Shown: piece after piece, positions 35,390-44,881 of the stretch
How the letters are laid out: each line of letters begins with the position of its first letter
Numbering within the stretch: the first letter of the stretch is position 1
Assembly: GCF_002777745.1 (NCBI RefSeq)
Contig: NZ_MEIO01000001.1
Span: 1-64,000 of the forward strand
Direction of reading: 5' to 3'
Length of the DNA stretch: 64,000 nt
Source: Snodgrassella alvi
GTDB lineage: Bacteria > Pseudomonadota > Gammaproteobacteria > Burkholderiales > Neisseriaceae
Position numbers and translations under genes: made by a program
The notes under the pieces: generated by a model
Databases searched by the model: none
What the model was told of the DNA's origin: nothing
The model's input: only the letters and a program-made list of their open reading frames with translations

Positions 35390-36724
35390 TCAGACATGCA
35401 ACAGCAGATATTTACGTTCCCAAGGGCTGATAACCCGAAAATATTCAGATACTTCTTGTTCCTTTACTGCAATATACATCTCAACAAAGCGCTGACCCAA
35501 TAAATCGTGAATTGGTTCACACTGGCGTAGGCGTTCTATAGATTCTTCCAGCGTAGTAGGAAATTGATAGGGCAGGGAATATGCGTTACTAACCATGGGC
35601 GCGCGTGGCTGTAACCGTTCCTTAATCCCCAGATAGCCACAGCCCAACGAGCAGGCTATCGCCAAATAGGGATTAACATCTACTCCGGCCAGCCGGTTTT
35701 CAATACGCCGGCCTTTAGCGCTGGATCGAGGAACGCGCAAGCCGACCGTACGATTGTCATTACCCCATTCTACATTGGTTGGTGCCGCAGTAAAACGAGT
35801 CAGACGACGAAACGAATTTACGTACGGAGCAAAAAATGGCATGGTCAGAGGCAGATATTTTTGCAGACCGCCAATAAAATGAAAAAATAGATTGGAAGGG
35901 GTGCCATCGGCATTACTGAAAGCATTATTACCACTTTTTACTTCATTCAGGCTCTGGTGAATGTGCATAGCACTGCCTGGTTCGCCTTCCATAGGCTTGG
36001 CCATAAAAGTGGCATACATTTTGTGATGAAATGCTGACTCCCGTACGGTACGTTTAAACAGAAATACCTGATCAGCTAAATCCAGAGCATTGCCGTGCAG
36101 AAAATTAATTTCCATCTGGGCTGCACCAATTTCATGGATCAGGGTGTCTACTTCAAGATTTTGTTCATGACAATAATCGTATATTTCCTCAAATAATGGG
36201 TCAAATTCATTGACTGCATCCACGGCATAGGAGCGGCGTCCAAATTCACTGCGCCCTGTGCGTCCTATCGGTGGCTGTAGAGGTACATCAGGATCCGGGT
36301 TAGGCGAAATAAGATAAAACTCCATTTCAGGAGCAACAATCGGCTCCAACCCCATATTTTCATACAGTTTTAATATGCGTTTGAGAACATTACGCGGAGC
36401 GGTCTCTACCGGTAGGCCATCTGGAGAGAAACAGTCGAATATCAGCGATGCTGTTGGCTCCTGTGCCCAGGGAACAAAACGCAGCGTGGTAGGGTCAGCC
36501 TTTAATTCCATATCCGCATCAGTTTCATCCAGCAGATTGGATTGCGGATATTCGCCGGTAACCGTTTGCAGTAACACGGCTTCGGGTAAACGCATATCTG
36601 GTTCAGATATGAATTTGTCTTTTGGAATAATTTTGCCGCGAGCTACACCTGTAATGTCTGGCAAAATACATTCTACTTCAGTAATACCATGTTCTTTGAG
36701 CCAGTTAAATATGCCATCATACAT
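35390..36724 (-). CDS. spuB: glutamine synthetase family protein (gamma-glutamylpolyamine synthetase, SpuB/PuuA-like)
   Basis: The 444-residue product has the GS fold: beta-grasp N-terminus (VECILPDITGVARGKIIPK) and catalytic part with APEMEFYL, GAAQMEINFLHG, GSAMHIHQSL and NRLAGVDVNPYLAIA. It is of the GS-III-like class that joins glutamate to putrescine or related amines. It lies 8 nt after the gamma-glutamyl hydrolase gene and upstream of an aminotransferase, so a role in polyamine breakdown is more likely than ammonia assimilation. ATG 36724. Confidence 0.88.
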   Translation of the reverse strand: MYDGIFNWLKEHGITEVECILPDITGVARGKIIPKDKFISEPDMRLPEAVLLQTVTGEYPQSNLLDETDADMELKADPTTLRFVPWAQEPTASLIFDCFSPDGLPVETAPRNVLKRILKLYENMGLEPIVAPEMEFYLISPNPDPDVPLQPPIGRTGRSEFGRRSYAVDAVNEFDPLFEEIYDYCHEQNLEVDTLIHEIGAAQMEINFLHGNALDLADQVFLFKRTVRESAFHHKMYATFMAKPMEGEPGSAMHIHQSLNEVKSGNNAFSNADGTPSNLFFHFIGGLQKYLPLTMPFFAPYVNSFRRLTRFTAAPTNVEWGNDNRTVGLRVPRSSAKGRRIENRLAGVDVNPYLAIACSLGCGYLGIKERLQPRAPMVSNAYSLPYQFPTTLEESIERLRQCEPIHDLLGQRFVEMYIAVKEQEVSEYFRVISPWERKYLLLHV

Positions 36725-36732
36725 AAGTCACC

Positions 36733-37506
36733 TTAAAATGATTCCTTTTGTTGCTTATGCAATTTATATTGCATACATGCTTCATGAAAAGCTTTAAAAA
36801 TAGCGATAGAAAGCGGTTTTTGCCCATATAGCCATTCAGGATGCCACTGCACTGCATAGCCAAATAACGGTGCAGCATCAATTCTGAATGCTTCAATCAG
36901 GCCATCTGGTGCAGTTGCTTCTATGCTAAGCCCTGGTGCTAACGATTTAACTCCTTGCTGATGTAAAGAATTCACTACATGCTGTTGCTGGCCTGTGGCC
37001 AGCCACAGCATCAATAAACTGTCTGCGTGCAGATTAACTGCATGTGCATCATCATACTGTACTTCAATTGGCTGATTATCTGGTTCCCGGTGATCAAGAA
37101 AGCCGGGTATTTCCTGTAAATGCGGATGAAGTGTGCCGCCAAGTGCAACATTGATTTCTTGTAAACCACGACAAACACCCAGAAGCGGTATACCTTTATC
37201 AATAAGGTCTACGATAAGCGGTAAAGTAGTATGATCGCGAGCTGCATCCTGCAATGTTCCCTCACGTGCAGCAGCTCCGCCATACCATTTTGGATCGATA
37301 TTGGAGTATGAACCGGGTAGAAAAACACCATCTACTAGCGTTAGCAAGCGTTGTAGTACACTCTGATCAGCCAGTGCAGGTAACAAAATTACATCACCAA
37401 CACTATCCTGTACTGCTTGAATGTATTTCTCACCAACAGCGTGAAAATTCCACTTACCTATTTGCTTCACATCACATGGAATACCAATAACTGGACGCAA
37501 TTGCAT
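36733..37506 (-). CDS. spuA: class I glutamine amidotransferase-like gamma-glutamyl hydrolase (SpuA/PuuD-like)
   Basis: The 257-residue product is a C26-peptidase-like protein. PLLGVCRGLQEINVALGGTL holds the catalytic Cys and VQWHPEWLYG the His of the triad. PuuD releases GABA or the free amine from gamma-glutamyl derivatives. It is the first gene of the three-gene polyamine operon, with the expected N-terminus RPVIGIPCDVKQIGKWNFH. ATG 37506. Confidence 0.88.
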   Translation of the reverse strand: MQLRPVIGIPCDVKQIGKWNFHAVGEKYIQAVQDSVGDVILLPALADQSVLQRLLTLVDGVFLPGSYSNIDPKWYGGAAAREGTLQDAARDHTTLPLIVDLIDKGIPLLGVCRGLQEINVALGGTLHPHLQEIPGFLDHREPDNQPIEVQYDDAHAVNLHADSLLMLWLATGQQQHVVNSLHQQGVKSLAPGLSIEATAPDGLIEAFRIDAAPLFGYAVQWHPEWLYGQKPLSIAIFKAFHEACMQYKLHKQQKESF

Positions 37507-37724
37507 AAATCAGTCTCAAAGTTTTAATAGTTAAGAGAAATTCTGAATTCTGAATTGCATAATCCCATGCCGTAAAAAAAATGGCAAGATTTCTTAAGTT
37601 AAAGTATTAAAGAGATAAATTTTTTGTTGGCGGACGCTGAAAGATAATGCTAAAGTCATGCCATGAAAAGCATTTTTCTTCTCAGTCTAGATTAGATACT
37701 AACACTAATAGCGCTGAAAACAAT

Positions 37725-37751
37725 AAAAAAGCCCTGAAAATTTTCAAGGCG
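37725..37751 (-). terminator. Rho-independent terminator of ppsR
   Basis: Nearly perfect arms GCCCTGAAAA and TTTTCAAGGC are followed on the minus strand by GGGCTTTTTTATTG. It lies 24 nt past the ppsR stop. Confidence 0.75.
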
Positions 37752-37774
37752 AAAATGTACGAATCTGAACAACT

Positions 37775-38596
37775 TCAAAACCGGCGCTGTAACTTTGCAG
37801 CAAGAATAATACTTGCCGCCAATTCTTCAATGGATTTATGCGTAGTATTGATGTAGGGAATATTGAAACGACGAAACATATCCTCGGCCGTTAAAATCTC
37901 ACGACGGCAATTATCACGGCTGGCATAGCGTGAATCAGGACGGCGCTCCGAACGAATATGATGAAGACGGTCTGCGTCAATAGTTAATCCATATAGTTTG
38001 TGCCGGAATGGCTGTAGCATTCTGGGCAATTCACTGCTTTCTAAATCTTCGGGAATAAGGGGATAATTGGCAGCACGGATACCATATTGTAGAGCCATAT
38101 ACAGGCAGGTAGGGGTTTTACCACTGCGGGATACGCCCATTAAAATCACATCAGCTTTTTTCAGTTCTCGGTCTGTAATCCCATCATCATGGTTAAGAGA
38201 AAAATTAATTGCCTCCATGCGTTTATCGTAACGTTCAGTATCATGCATGCCATGTGTGCGGCCGATTGAGTGATTAGCTTCTGTGGCCAGTTCATCTTCC
38301 AGTTCACCAATAAAAGCATCATAAAAACTCATATGCAAACCGGCACTTGTTTTAATCAGTTTGCGGACATTTTCATCAACAATGCTCGAAAAAACCAGTG
38401 GACGTGCTTCACAATGGTTTGCAGCATTATTGATTAAAGCAACAATTTCTCGTGCTTTTATTTCCGTGTCTATAAAAGGGTAGGTAGCCCGTTTGAATTC
38501 GATACTGTCAAACTGATTCAGTAAAGCCAGCCCCATACTTTCAGTTGTAATTCCGGTACGGTCGGAAACGAAAAAAACTTGGCGTACTGGGTTCAT
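37775..38596 (-). CDS. ppsR: PEP synthase regulatory protein (bifunctional kinase/pyrophosphorylase)
   Basis: The 273-residue DUF299 protein inactivates PEP synthase by ADP-dependent phosphorylation and reactivates it by Pi-dependent dephosphorylation. The N-terminus reads VFFVSDRTGITTESMGLALL and the P-loop ILMGVSRSGKTPTCLYMA is near 150-168. It is divergent from ppsA, its target, which makes the assignment firm. Confidence 0.95.
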   Translation of the reverse strand: MNPVRQVFFVSDRTGITTESMGLALLNQFDSIEFKRATYPFIDTEIKAREIVALINNAANHCEARPLVFSSIVDENVRKLIKTSAGLHMSFYDAFIGELEDELATEANHSIGRTHGMHDTERYDKRMEAINFSLNHDDGITDRELKKADVILMGVSRSGKTPTCLYMALQYGIRAANYPLIPEDLESSELPRMLQPFRHKLYGLTIDADRLHHIRSERRPDSRYASRDNCRREILTAEDMFRRFNIPYINTTHKSIEELAASIILAAKLQRRF

Positions 38597-39017
38597 AATT
38601 AATCACACAATCCTAAGTTAAAGAAATTGCAACAGTTGAACGGATTATCTATTGTAAATGAAGTTTTGCCTTAATTCATATTTTAGGTGTTGGCTTTTTT
38701 TCAATAACTGATTTTGGAAAAATAAATCACATTGAACTTGCGATATTTTGGCATAAAAATGCAGATTCCAATCTAGTTTGGTCATATGTTTGGATTTTAA
38801 TTGTTAACAAATCAATAAAATTGGTATATTTGACTAAAAAATCGAAATTTTAGTTAAAAAACTTATGCTATCAATGATTTGTGAGGTAATAGAACCTGAC
38901 CAAAGCTAAATTGTATTTACAAAAAGCAGATAAATAGCCAAAAATACATGACATTTTATACCTGACTAGTTAGAATAAGCCGTCTTCAACTTTTCCACTC
39001 CACACTGGATAACCATC
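38597..39017. promoter_or_regulatory. divergent ppsR/ppsA control region
   Basis: 421 nt between the two starts. An imperfect inverted repeat ACTAAAA-n8-TTTTAGT at 38833-38854 could be an operator. No firm -10/-35 pairs can be assigned because the DNA is AT-rich throughout. No open frame. Confidence 0.4.
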
Positions 39018-41405
39018 ATGGCCGGTAATAACGTAATCTGGTTTGAAAATTTGCGCATGACTGATGTTGAAAGCGTCGGCGGCAAAAATGCTTCTCTAGG
39101 CGAGATGATCTCTCAGCTCACTGAAAAAGGTGTGCGTGTTCCCGGTGGTTTTGCTACCACTGCTGAAGCATATCGCAAATTTCTTGCCTACGAAGGTTTG
39201 AGTGAACGTATTAATAATGAACTCAAGGCACTTGATGTCGATAATGTTGCCGAACTGGCAAGAGTAGGTAAACAAATCCGTCAATGGATCATGGATACCC
39301 CATTTCCGCCTGAACTGGAATCAGATTTACAGGCTGCATGGGAAAAAATGGTAGCTGATGCCGGTACAGACCAGATTTGCGTAGCTGTACGCTCTTCTGC
39401 TACTGCAGAAGATTTACCTGATGCTTCTTTTGCTGGTCAGCAAGAAACATTTTTGAATATCAGCGGTTATGATAATGTCAAGGAGGCCATGCATCATGTA
39501 TTTGCCTCCCTGTACAATGATCGTGCTATTTCTTATCGTGTTCACAAGAATTTTGCTCATGATGTAGTAGCCCTGTCTGCCGGCGTACAGCGTATGGTAC
39601 GTTCTGATAAAGGCGCATCCGGTGTAATGTTCACCATGGATACAGAATCCGGATTTGATCAGGTAGTATTCATTACTTCATCTTACGGCCTAGGCGAAAC
39701 AGTGGTACAGGGTGCAGTAAACCCTGATGAATTTTATGTACATAAGCCAACCCTGCGTGCGGGTCGTCCAGCTATTTTACGTAAAACCATGGGTTCAAAA
39801 CTGATTAAAATGGTTTTCACTGATGCAGCACAGGCTGGAAAATCTGTTCAGACGGTTGATGTAGATCCTGTTGAACAAAAAAAATTCTCCATTAGCGCTG
39901 AAGAAATCACTGAACTAGCCCAATATGCACTTCTGATTGAAGAACATTATGGTCGCCCGATGGATATTGAATGGGGGCGTGATGGTATTGATGGCAAGCT
40001 GTATATTTTGCAGGCACGTCCTGAAACAGTAAAATCACAGGAAAATAGCAGCCGTGTGTTGCGCCGCTATCAGATAAATGATAAATCAGCCATTCTGATT
40101 GAAGGCCGCGCCATTGGTCAGAAAGTTGGTCAGGGCAAAGTGAGACTGGTTAAAACCGTTGATGAAATGGATAAAGTTTTACCAGGTGATGTACTAGTTA
40201 CTGACATGACAGACCCAGATTGGGAACCTGTGATGAAACGTGCTTCTGCCATTATTACCAATCGTGGTGGCCGTACTTGCCATGCTGCCATTATTGCCCG
40301 TGAATTAGGTATTCCGGCTGTAGTGGGATGTGGAAATGCAACTTCTGCCTTACAGGATGGTCAGGAAGTAACAGTCTCTTGTGCCGAAGGCGATACAGGC
40401 TATGTTTATGAAGGTTTATTAAAGGTTGAAGTTAATGAAATACCTTTAGATAATATGCCTGAATCACCAGCCAAAATCATGATGAATGTAGGGAATCCAG
40501 AGCTGGCTTTCAGCTTCTCCAGTTTGCCTAATTATGGTATTGGTCTGGCACGTATGGAATTTATCATCAATCGTCAGATTGGTATCCACCCTCGTGCCTT
40601 GCTGGAATTTGATCAGCAGGATGAGCAGATACAAGCTACTATCACAGAACGTGTTGCAGGCTATACCTCTCCGGTAGATTTCTACGTTGATAAAATTGCT
40701 GAAGGTGTTGCTACACTGGCTGCTTCAGTTTATCCCAAAAAAGTGATTGTGCGTATGTCTGACTTTAAGTCAAATGAATATGCCAATTTGCTTGGTGGTA
40801 ACAAATATGAACCACATGAAGAAAATCCGATGTTGGGTTTCCGTGGTGCTGCACGCTATGTTTCTGATGATTTCAAAGACTGTTTTGCACTTGAATGTAA
40901 AGCGTTGAAATATGTACGCGATGAAATGGGTTTGACCAACGTTGAAATCATGATTCCATTTGTACGTACTTTAAAAGAAGCAGAAAACGTGATACGCGCT
41001 CTGAAAGACAATGGTTTGGAACGTGGTAAAAATGGCTTGCGCCTTATTATGATGTGCGAATTACCAACGAACGCAGTATTAGCTGAACAGTTCCTTAAGT
41101 ACTTTGATGGCTTCTCTATTGGTTCAAACGATATGACTCAATTAACTCTGGGTGTAGATCGTGATAGCGGTGGCCCGATTGCAAGCACTTTCGATGAACG
41201 CGATCCGGCAGTTAAAGTGATGTTCAGTCTGGCAATCCAGGCATGTCGCAAATTAAACAAATACATCGGTATTTGCGGGCAGGGTCCTTCTGATCATGCT
41301 GATTTTGCCAAATGGTTGATTGAAGAAGGGATTGAAACCATTTCCCTGAATCCTGATACCGTGATTGAAACTTGGTTGTATTTGGCAAAAGAATTGAAAA
41401 AATAA
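39018..41405 (+). CDS. ppsA: phosphoenolpyruvate synthase
   Basis: The 795-residue enzyme makes PEP, AMP and Pi from pyruvate, ATP and water. The ATP-grasp domain is at the N-terminus ([10 protein letters not shown] at about 22-31). The phosphohistidine domain has [19 protein letters not shown] near 420. The C-terminal PEP-binding TIM barrel has [17 protein letters not shown] and [10 protein letters not shown] with the catalytic Cys. Length matches E. coli PpsA (792). It ends in a strong terminator. Confidence 0.97.
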   Translation: MAGNNVIWFENLRMTDVESVGGKNASLGEMISQLTEKGVRVPGGFATTAEAYRKFLAYEGLSERINNELKALDVDNVAELARVGKQIRQWIMDTPFPPELESDLQAAWEKMVADAGTDQICVAVRSSATAEDLPDASFAGQQETFLNISGYDNVKEAMHHVFASLYNDRAISYRVHKNFAHDVVALSAGVQRMVRSDKGASGVMFTMDTESGFDQVVFITSSYGLGETVVQGAVNPDEFYVHKPTLRAGRPAILRKTMGSKLIKMVFTDAAQAGKSVQTVDVDPVEQKKFSISAEEITELAQYALLIEEHYGRPMDIEWGRDGIDGKLYILQARPETVKSQENSSRVLRRYQINDKSAILIEGRAIGQKVGQGKVRLVKTVDEMDKVLPGDVLVTDMTDPDWEPVMKRASAIITNRGGRTCHAAIIARELGIPAVVGCGNATSALQDGQEVTVSCAEGDTGYVYEGLLKVEVNEIPLDNMPESPAKIMMNVGNPELAFSFSSLPNYGIGLARMEFIINRQIGIHPRALLEFDQQDEQIQATITERVAGYTSPVDFYVDKIAEGVATLAASVYPKKVIVRMSDFKSNEYANLLGGNKYEPHEENPMLGFRGAARYVSDDFKDCFALECKALKYVRDEMGLTNVEIMIPFVRTLKEAENVIRALKDNGLERGKNGLRLIMMCELPTNAVLAEQFLKYFDGFSIGSNDMTQLTLGVDRDSGGPIASTFDERDPAVKVMFSLAIQACRKLNKYIGICGQGPSDHADFAKWLIEEGIETISLNPDTVIETWLYLAKELKK

Positions 41406-41425
41406 ATTTTTCAATTAATTATATT

Positions 41426-41460
41426 AAAGGCCGCTATCCAAATAGCGGCCTTTATTTATT
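41426..41460 (+). terminator. Rho-independent terminator of ppsA
   Basis: AAAGGCCGCTAT and ATAGCGGCCTTT form a perfect 12-bp stem with a CCAA loop, followed by ATTTATT. Its 3' half recurs at 43985-44001. Confidence 0.92.
41443..41459 (+). repeat. 17-bp direct repeat, copy 1 (3' half of ppsA terminator)
   Basis: TAGCGGCCTTTATTTAT is identical to 43985-44001. The two copies bracket the first accessory cassette (leader plus Ig-like gene). Confidence 0.75.
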
Positions 41461-41766
41461 GCTAAACAAAAATATAAACTCTAGCACATCATGGTATATA
41501 GTCCAATTTAAAATTGCTGTAGTACCTAACTACCGAATAGGATAACTTAAATCTCATGCTCGGTCTTTCTGTGTTTTTTATAGTAAATATCTAGCGTCAA
41601 AACGTTTCCTTTTTAAACTTTGATTTGGTAACAATGCCGTTATAGTGGTTGAGTATGAAGTAACGCTTTGTGAATATGGACGAGATACAGATGATTATTC
41701 TGTGATTATGTTTTTAGAAATCGCAAGTTTCAAAGCAAGAATGTAAAAAGTATATGTCCTCTTTGT
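41461..41766. other. intergenic region with a 40-codon coding remnant
   Basis: About 300 nt past the ppsA terminator. An open frame without a start at 41624-41746 (plus) reads VVEYEVTLCEYGRDTDDYSV and ends FKARM. It is protein-like and acidic, but too short to name; perhaps the tail of a lost gene. Confidence 0.4.
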
Positions 41767-41807
41767 TTAATCAAAAGCAATGTATCTAATACATTGCTTT
41801 TGATTAA
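41767..41807 (-). terminator. 19-bp perfect hairpin past the Ig-like gene
   Basis: Arms run 41767-41785 and 41789-41807 with a 3-nt spacer and include AAAAGCAATGTAT. It is a likely terminator for the minus-strand gene ending at 41830, although no long T-run follows. Confidence 0.7.
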
Positions 41808-41829
41808 GGTTTATACAATCGACCAAAAA

Positions 41830-42963
41830 TTAATTTGATTTTTGTTTGAGATTGCCTTTTTTATGATTGACAAATGTAGGATCTGGATAATCATTACCTC
41901 TATAAAATGTACGGCTAAAATTACCTTTAGAGACTGTGATATTGCCATTGGCCGAGAGCACTAGATCCTGTTTTACATTTCCCATACTTTTCCAGTTATC
42001 AGAATTGACCAGACTCCATTCAAGTGGGATAGTCAATTTCATAGCACCTCCATCTCCGATATTGGCAACGGGACTATCCTCTCCTCCACCCACAGTATCA
42101 AAAGTATTAGCAATATTGACTTTATTATTTTTAACATTAAATTTGCTTGCTTCACCGAAGCCAGAACATTGGTTATTTGTAGGAGGTCCTATATGACATA
42201 TAACACCTTTAATAATATCCTTAAAATAGCCTGTATTAACAGAAGCGCAGTTCACTTCCCGCACCAAAACCTCACTAAAGTTAACTGAGGTAGGAAGTAG
42301 TTGAATTTTTAAGCCCACGATTCCCAGATAAGTATCTTTTGGGTGATAAAGCATCGAACCTTTTTTATTTGGGAAATTATAATCCTGATAATCGCCCAGA
42401 GAATATCGCAGGCTTTTAGGTTCTGCAATACTAAATTTAACATTTTTGGTAATGGTCTTGCCTTTGCGTTTATAAGAGGCGGTAATAGTACAAATGCCGC
42501 CTTTATCTCCGGCCTTGATACATAATTCTTTAGCCTTACGCTTGATGATGCTGACAAGTTTATTATCAATATGCCATTTCACACCAACATTAGATTCGAT
42601 GGTGACTACTTCACCCACTCCAATATTTTTGCGCGAGCGCGGGGCAGGAAGAATATTTTTGGTTTCTGAGGTTAGCTCAATTTCACCGTCCTCAGAACCC
42701 ACCATTTCATAATTATAATCGTAACCGGCTATGATGGAATCCGGATCGTCATCGCTAAAAACTTTGCCTCTGGCAGTAACACATCTATCAGTTCTTTCTG
42801 ATAATGTTATAAATTCTCCTTTATGAAGGGCACAATGTTCCATAGGTGGTAGCCCTTTTAATGTAGAGAGTGGCAATTGGCGACAACCTAAAGAAGACAG
42901 GGCAAAAAGGCTGACAACTTTATCGTTATTTCGATGCAGTTTTTCTTTATTTGAATTATCCAT
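41830..42963 (-). CDS. Ig-like-domain protein with the shared HRNNDKV N-terminal tag (function unknown)
   Basis: The 377-residue product begins MDNSNKEKLHRNNDKV and reaches TLKGLPPME near residue 41 after a 15-residue insert. The lipase at 44882 has the same tag. There is no signal peptide. Residues about 112-170 look like a bacterial Ig-like domain (VGEVVTIESNVGVKWHID, GGICTITASYKRKGKTI). Residues about 205-355 are beta-rich with GLKIQLLPTSVNFSEVLVRE and IPLEWSLVN. This layout recalls unnamed proteins seen near T6SS or toxin genes; that is memory, not a search result. The ribosome binding site is AAAGGAG, 8 nt from ATG. It could be a secreted effector or adhesin. Confidence 0.75.
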   Translation of the reverse strand: MDNSNKEKLHRNNDKVVSLFALSSLGCRQLPLSTLKGLPPMEHCALHKGEFITLSERTDRCVTARGKVFSDDDPDSIIAGYDYNYEMVGSEDGEIELTSETKNILPAPRSRKNIGVGEVVTIESNVGVKWHIDNKLVSIIKRKAKELCIKAGDKGGICTITASYKRKGKTITKNVKFSIAEPKSLRYSLGDYQDYNFPNKKGSMLYHPKDTYLGIVGLKIQLLPTSVNFSEVLVREVNCASVNTGYFKDIIKGVICHIGPPTNNQCSGFGEASKFNVKNNKVNIANTFDTVGGGEDSPVANIGDGGAMKLTIPLEWSLVNSDNWKSMGNVKQDLVLSANGNITVSKGNFSRTFYRGNDYPDPTFVNHKKGNLKQKSN

Positions 42964-42978
42964 GAATATAACTCCTTT

Positions 42979-43008
42979 ATTAGATATAGTTTTATTAGAT
43001 ATAGTTTT
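42979..43008 (-). repeat. exact 15-bp tandem duplication in the 5' leader
   Basis: ATTAGATATAGTTTT occurs twice with no spacer, just upstream of the ribosome binding site of the Ig-like gene. The paralogous leader at 45870 has a single diverged copy. Confidence 0.85.
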
Positions 43009-43010
43009 AC

Positions 43011-43960
43011 TATGTAGTGCTGCTTAATTTGCAGCGTCAGTACTTTGGCAGCTAATATCTTAAAAAAAGCCCATGTGGTTGAATACAGGCGCAAGTATTT
43101 ACCAGTGGATTATTGTTATCTCGGCCACTTTAGATAATGCATGCTTAGTACTATATTTAAATTATCATTATTGTTTTTATTTGTCAATATTGGTAATTTA
43201 AAATTTAATATATGCATTAAATTATATTAAAAGAAATATTTTGTTAATATTTTATATGGATTAGATTGTTTTTTGTACTGCAATGGTAAACATATCCAAG
43301 CCCAGTGTGAATTGTGAAGTGATGCAACGGCAACATTAAGAGGCAAAGTAGCATTTTACGGGGACTTTATGCTGAACCAATTGCAGATTTTTCAATATTG
43401 AAAATTAAATTATATGGTGCGATGATTTTTCCCAATTATGCAGTTACAAGAATATTCTTGAACTCAGCAGATGCAATACACCTAGCCGCAAAATCCTTTA
43501 TATCTGGTGTATGCTGTTATGCTTTAAACTATGTATTTTGGTATCAAACATTTGTTTGTACTTTGTTTCTCTATCTCTGATTATTACAGATGTTTTCACT
43601 TGCATTTGTATTTTGAAAATCATCATCCGTAATAGCGGTAAATTTAATTAGTATATTATGAATCTGACAAATCTCAGGACGTTGACATTGCTTATAAAAT
43701 CTAAGGCAATAAATTTTTATGCTTATAACAAGAAAAACATGTTATTTATAGCTATAGAGCAGGATTTTAACCACAATTTAAATATAGTTTAAACTTTGTT
43801 CTAATGATATAAAAAGTTCGCGCATTATATGTGTAAGATAGTTTAAGAGTTAAATTTGAACTTTTCAGTATTTCACTCTTAAGAATGTCCGTGTTTTCTG
43901 TATTGTAGTCCGTTCTTTTCTTTTTTAGAAAGATGTACAAGATATCATTTCCTCTAATGA
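43011..43960 (-). repeat. long non-coding leader, paralogous copy A
   Basis: About 950 nt upstream of the Ig-like gene, colinear with 45888-46750 upstream of the lipase gene. Matching blocks include TATGTAGTGCTGC (43011 vs 45888), TGAACCAATT-CAGATTTTTC (43373 vs 46255), TTTTAACCA-AATT (43764 vs 46548) and a block around TATTTTCTGTATT-like sequence (43890 vs 46690). No open frame is shared. It may be a decayed gene or a long 5' regulatory region. Confidence 0.7.
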
Positions 43961-43984
43961 TGCCCAAGACCGATAGTTAACAAC

Positions 43985-44001
43985 TAGCGGCCTTTATTTA
44001 T
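43985..44001 (+). repeat. 17-bp direct repeat, copy 2
   Basis: Identical to 41443-41459, but here without the 5' arm of the hairpin. Confidence 0.75.
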
Positions 44002-44310
44002 AACTTGCTGAATGTATAAATTTTTCGCACAATAAGTCTATTCGAACGGCTGAAATGCCGGTTGTTATTAGTGAATCAATTCCAATTAATGCTGGAAATT
44101 TCTAATGCAAATTATCTAAATTTTTGCAATACATGCAATACAAATTTGATATTCACCCAGTATATTTATGAGATAGTAGCATTTCAGGGAAATCCTGCTG
44201 TAATTACTGAGCTGAGTGGTTGTTGGACGGCGAAAACTTTTACACCTTTTTGCTGATTCTTTATGTATCGCCCCAGCAATATCACTGGCGCATTGTTTTG
44301 TACTTTTTTG
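44002..44310. other. intergenic region between the cassettes
   Basis: About 310 nt with no convincing gene. A plus-strand frame ends with GNPAVITELSGCWTAKTF near 44198-44256, which looks protein-like but lacks a usable start. Confidence 0.4.
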
Positions 44311-44586
44311 TTACTCCTCTGGCGTGCTCGGTAATTCAGAAATTAAACCTTTCTGATACTTCAATAAGGCAGCTCGATACTTCCGCCAAGCAAACAGCCC
44401 CTTTTGTGCTTCCATCGTTTCTTCTTCGATACCTGCAAAATCAATCATATCCTGATACGCTGCAAGTTTGTCAGTAGCAACGGATAACAATGTATTAATT
44501 TTCGCCTTTCGTTCATTATCTATTTGCTGCTGTTTCTGTGCCTCTACTTCTGGTGACATAACCCATTTGTTTTCTTTTTCTGACTG
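44311..44586 (-). pseudogene. phage tail-fibre assembly protein remnant
   Basis: The frame reads ENKWVMSPEVEAQKQQQ at its front and then a helical section ending FAWRKYRAALLKYQKGL, the typical late segment of tail-fibre assembly (Caudo_TAP) chaperones, which usually end AWKKYR-like. It is open from about 44586 to the stop at 44311; the internal ATG at 44559 gives 82 residues. The usual N-terminal half is missing and no other tail gene is nearby, so it is a prophage relic. It may still be expressed. Confidence 0.6.
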
Positions 44587-44826
44587 TATCCCCTAAAATC
44601 AACAGCAACATTAAAAAAATTAACTCTATTTATAAAATCATTCAATATTGCAATAAAAAGAAAAAACTATTATCGACTGCTAACTGTTGTTAATGTATTT
44701 ACAGAAGTATGTTAATAATAAAAATAAACAACTCAGTATTTCCAACAGTGTGCTTGTTAATATTTAGTTATTTAAATTCAGCTTAATTCCCACACAGCAC
44801 TAACAAATAAACGCCAAATATAAATA
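44587..44826. other. AT-rich spacer
   Basis: About 240 nt of very AT-rich DNA between the tail-assembly remnant and the lipase terminator; no feature seen. Confidence 0.5.
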
Positions 44827-44867
44827 AAAAAAGCTGAACCCTATAAAATCACAGGATCCAGCTTTTG
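44827..44867 (-). terminator. terminator of the lipase gene
   Basis: AAAAGCTG and CAGCTTTT arms with an inner CCT/AGG pairing are followed on the minus strand by TTTTTTTATTTA, about 15 nt past the lipase stop. Confidence 0.7.
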
Positions 44868-44881
44868 CTCATAAATATAAT

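Noticed and set aside
43398-43580. 60-codon plus-strand frame in leader A
   Set aside because: Not preserved in the paralogous leader B and no ribosome binding site.
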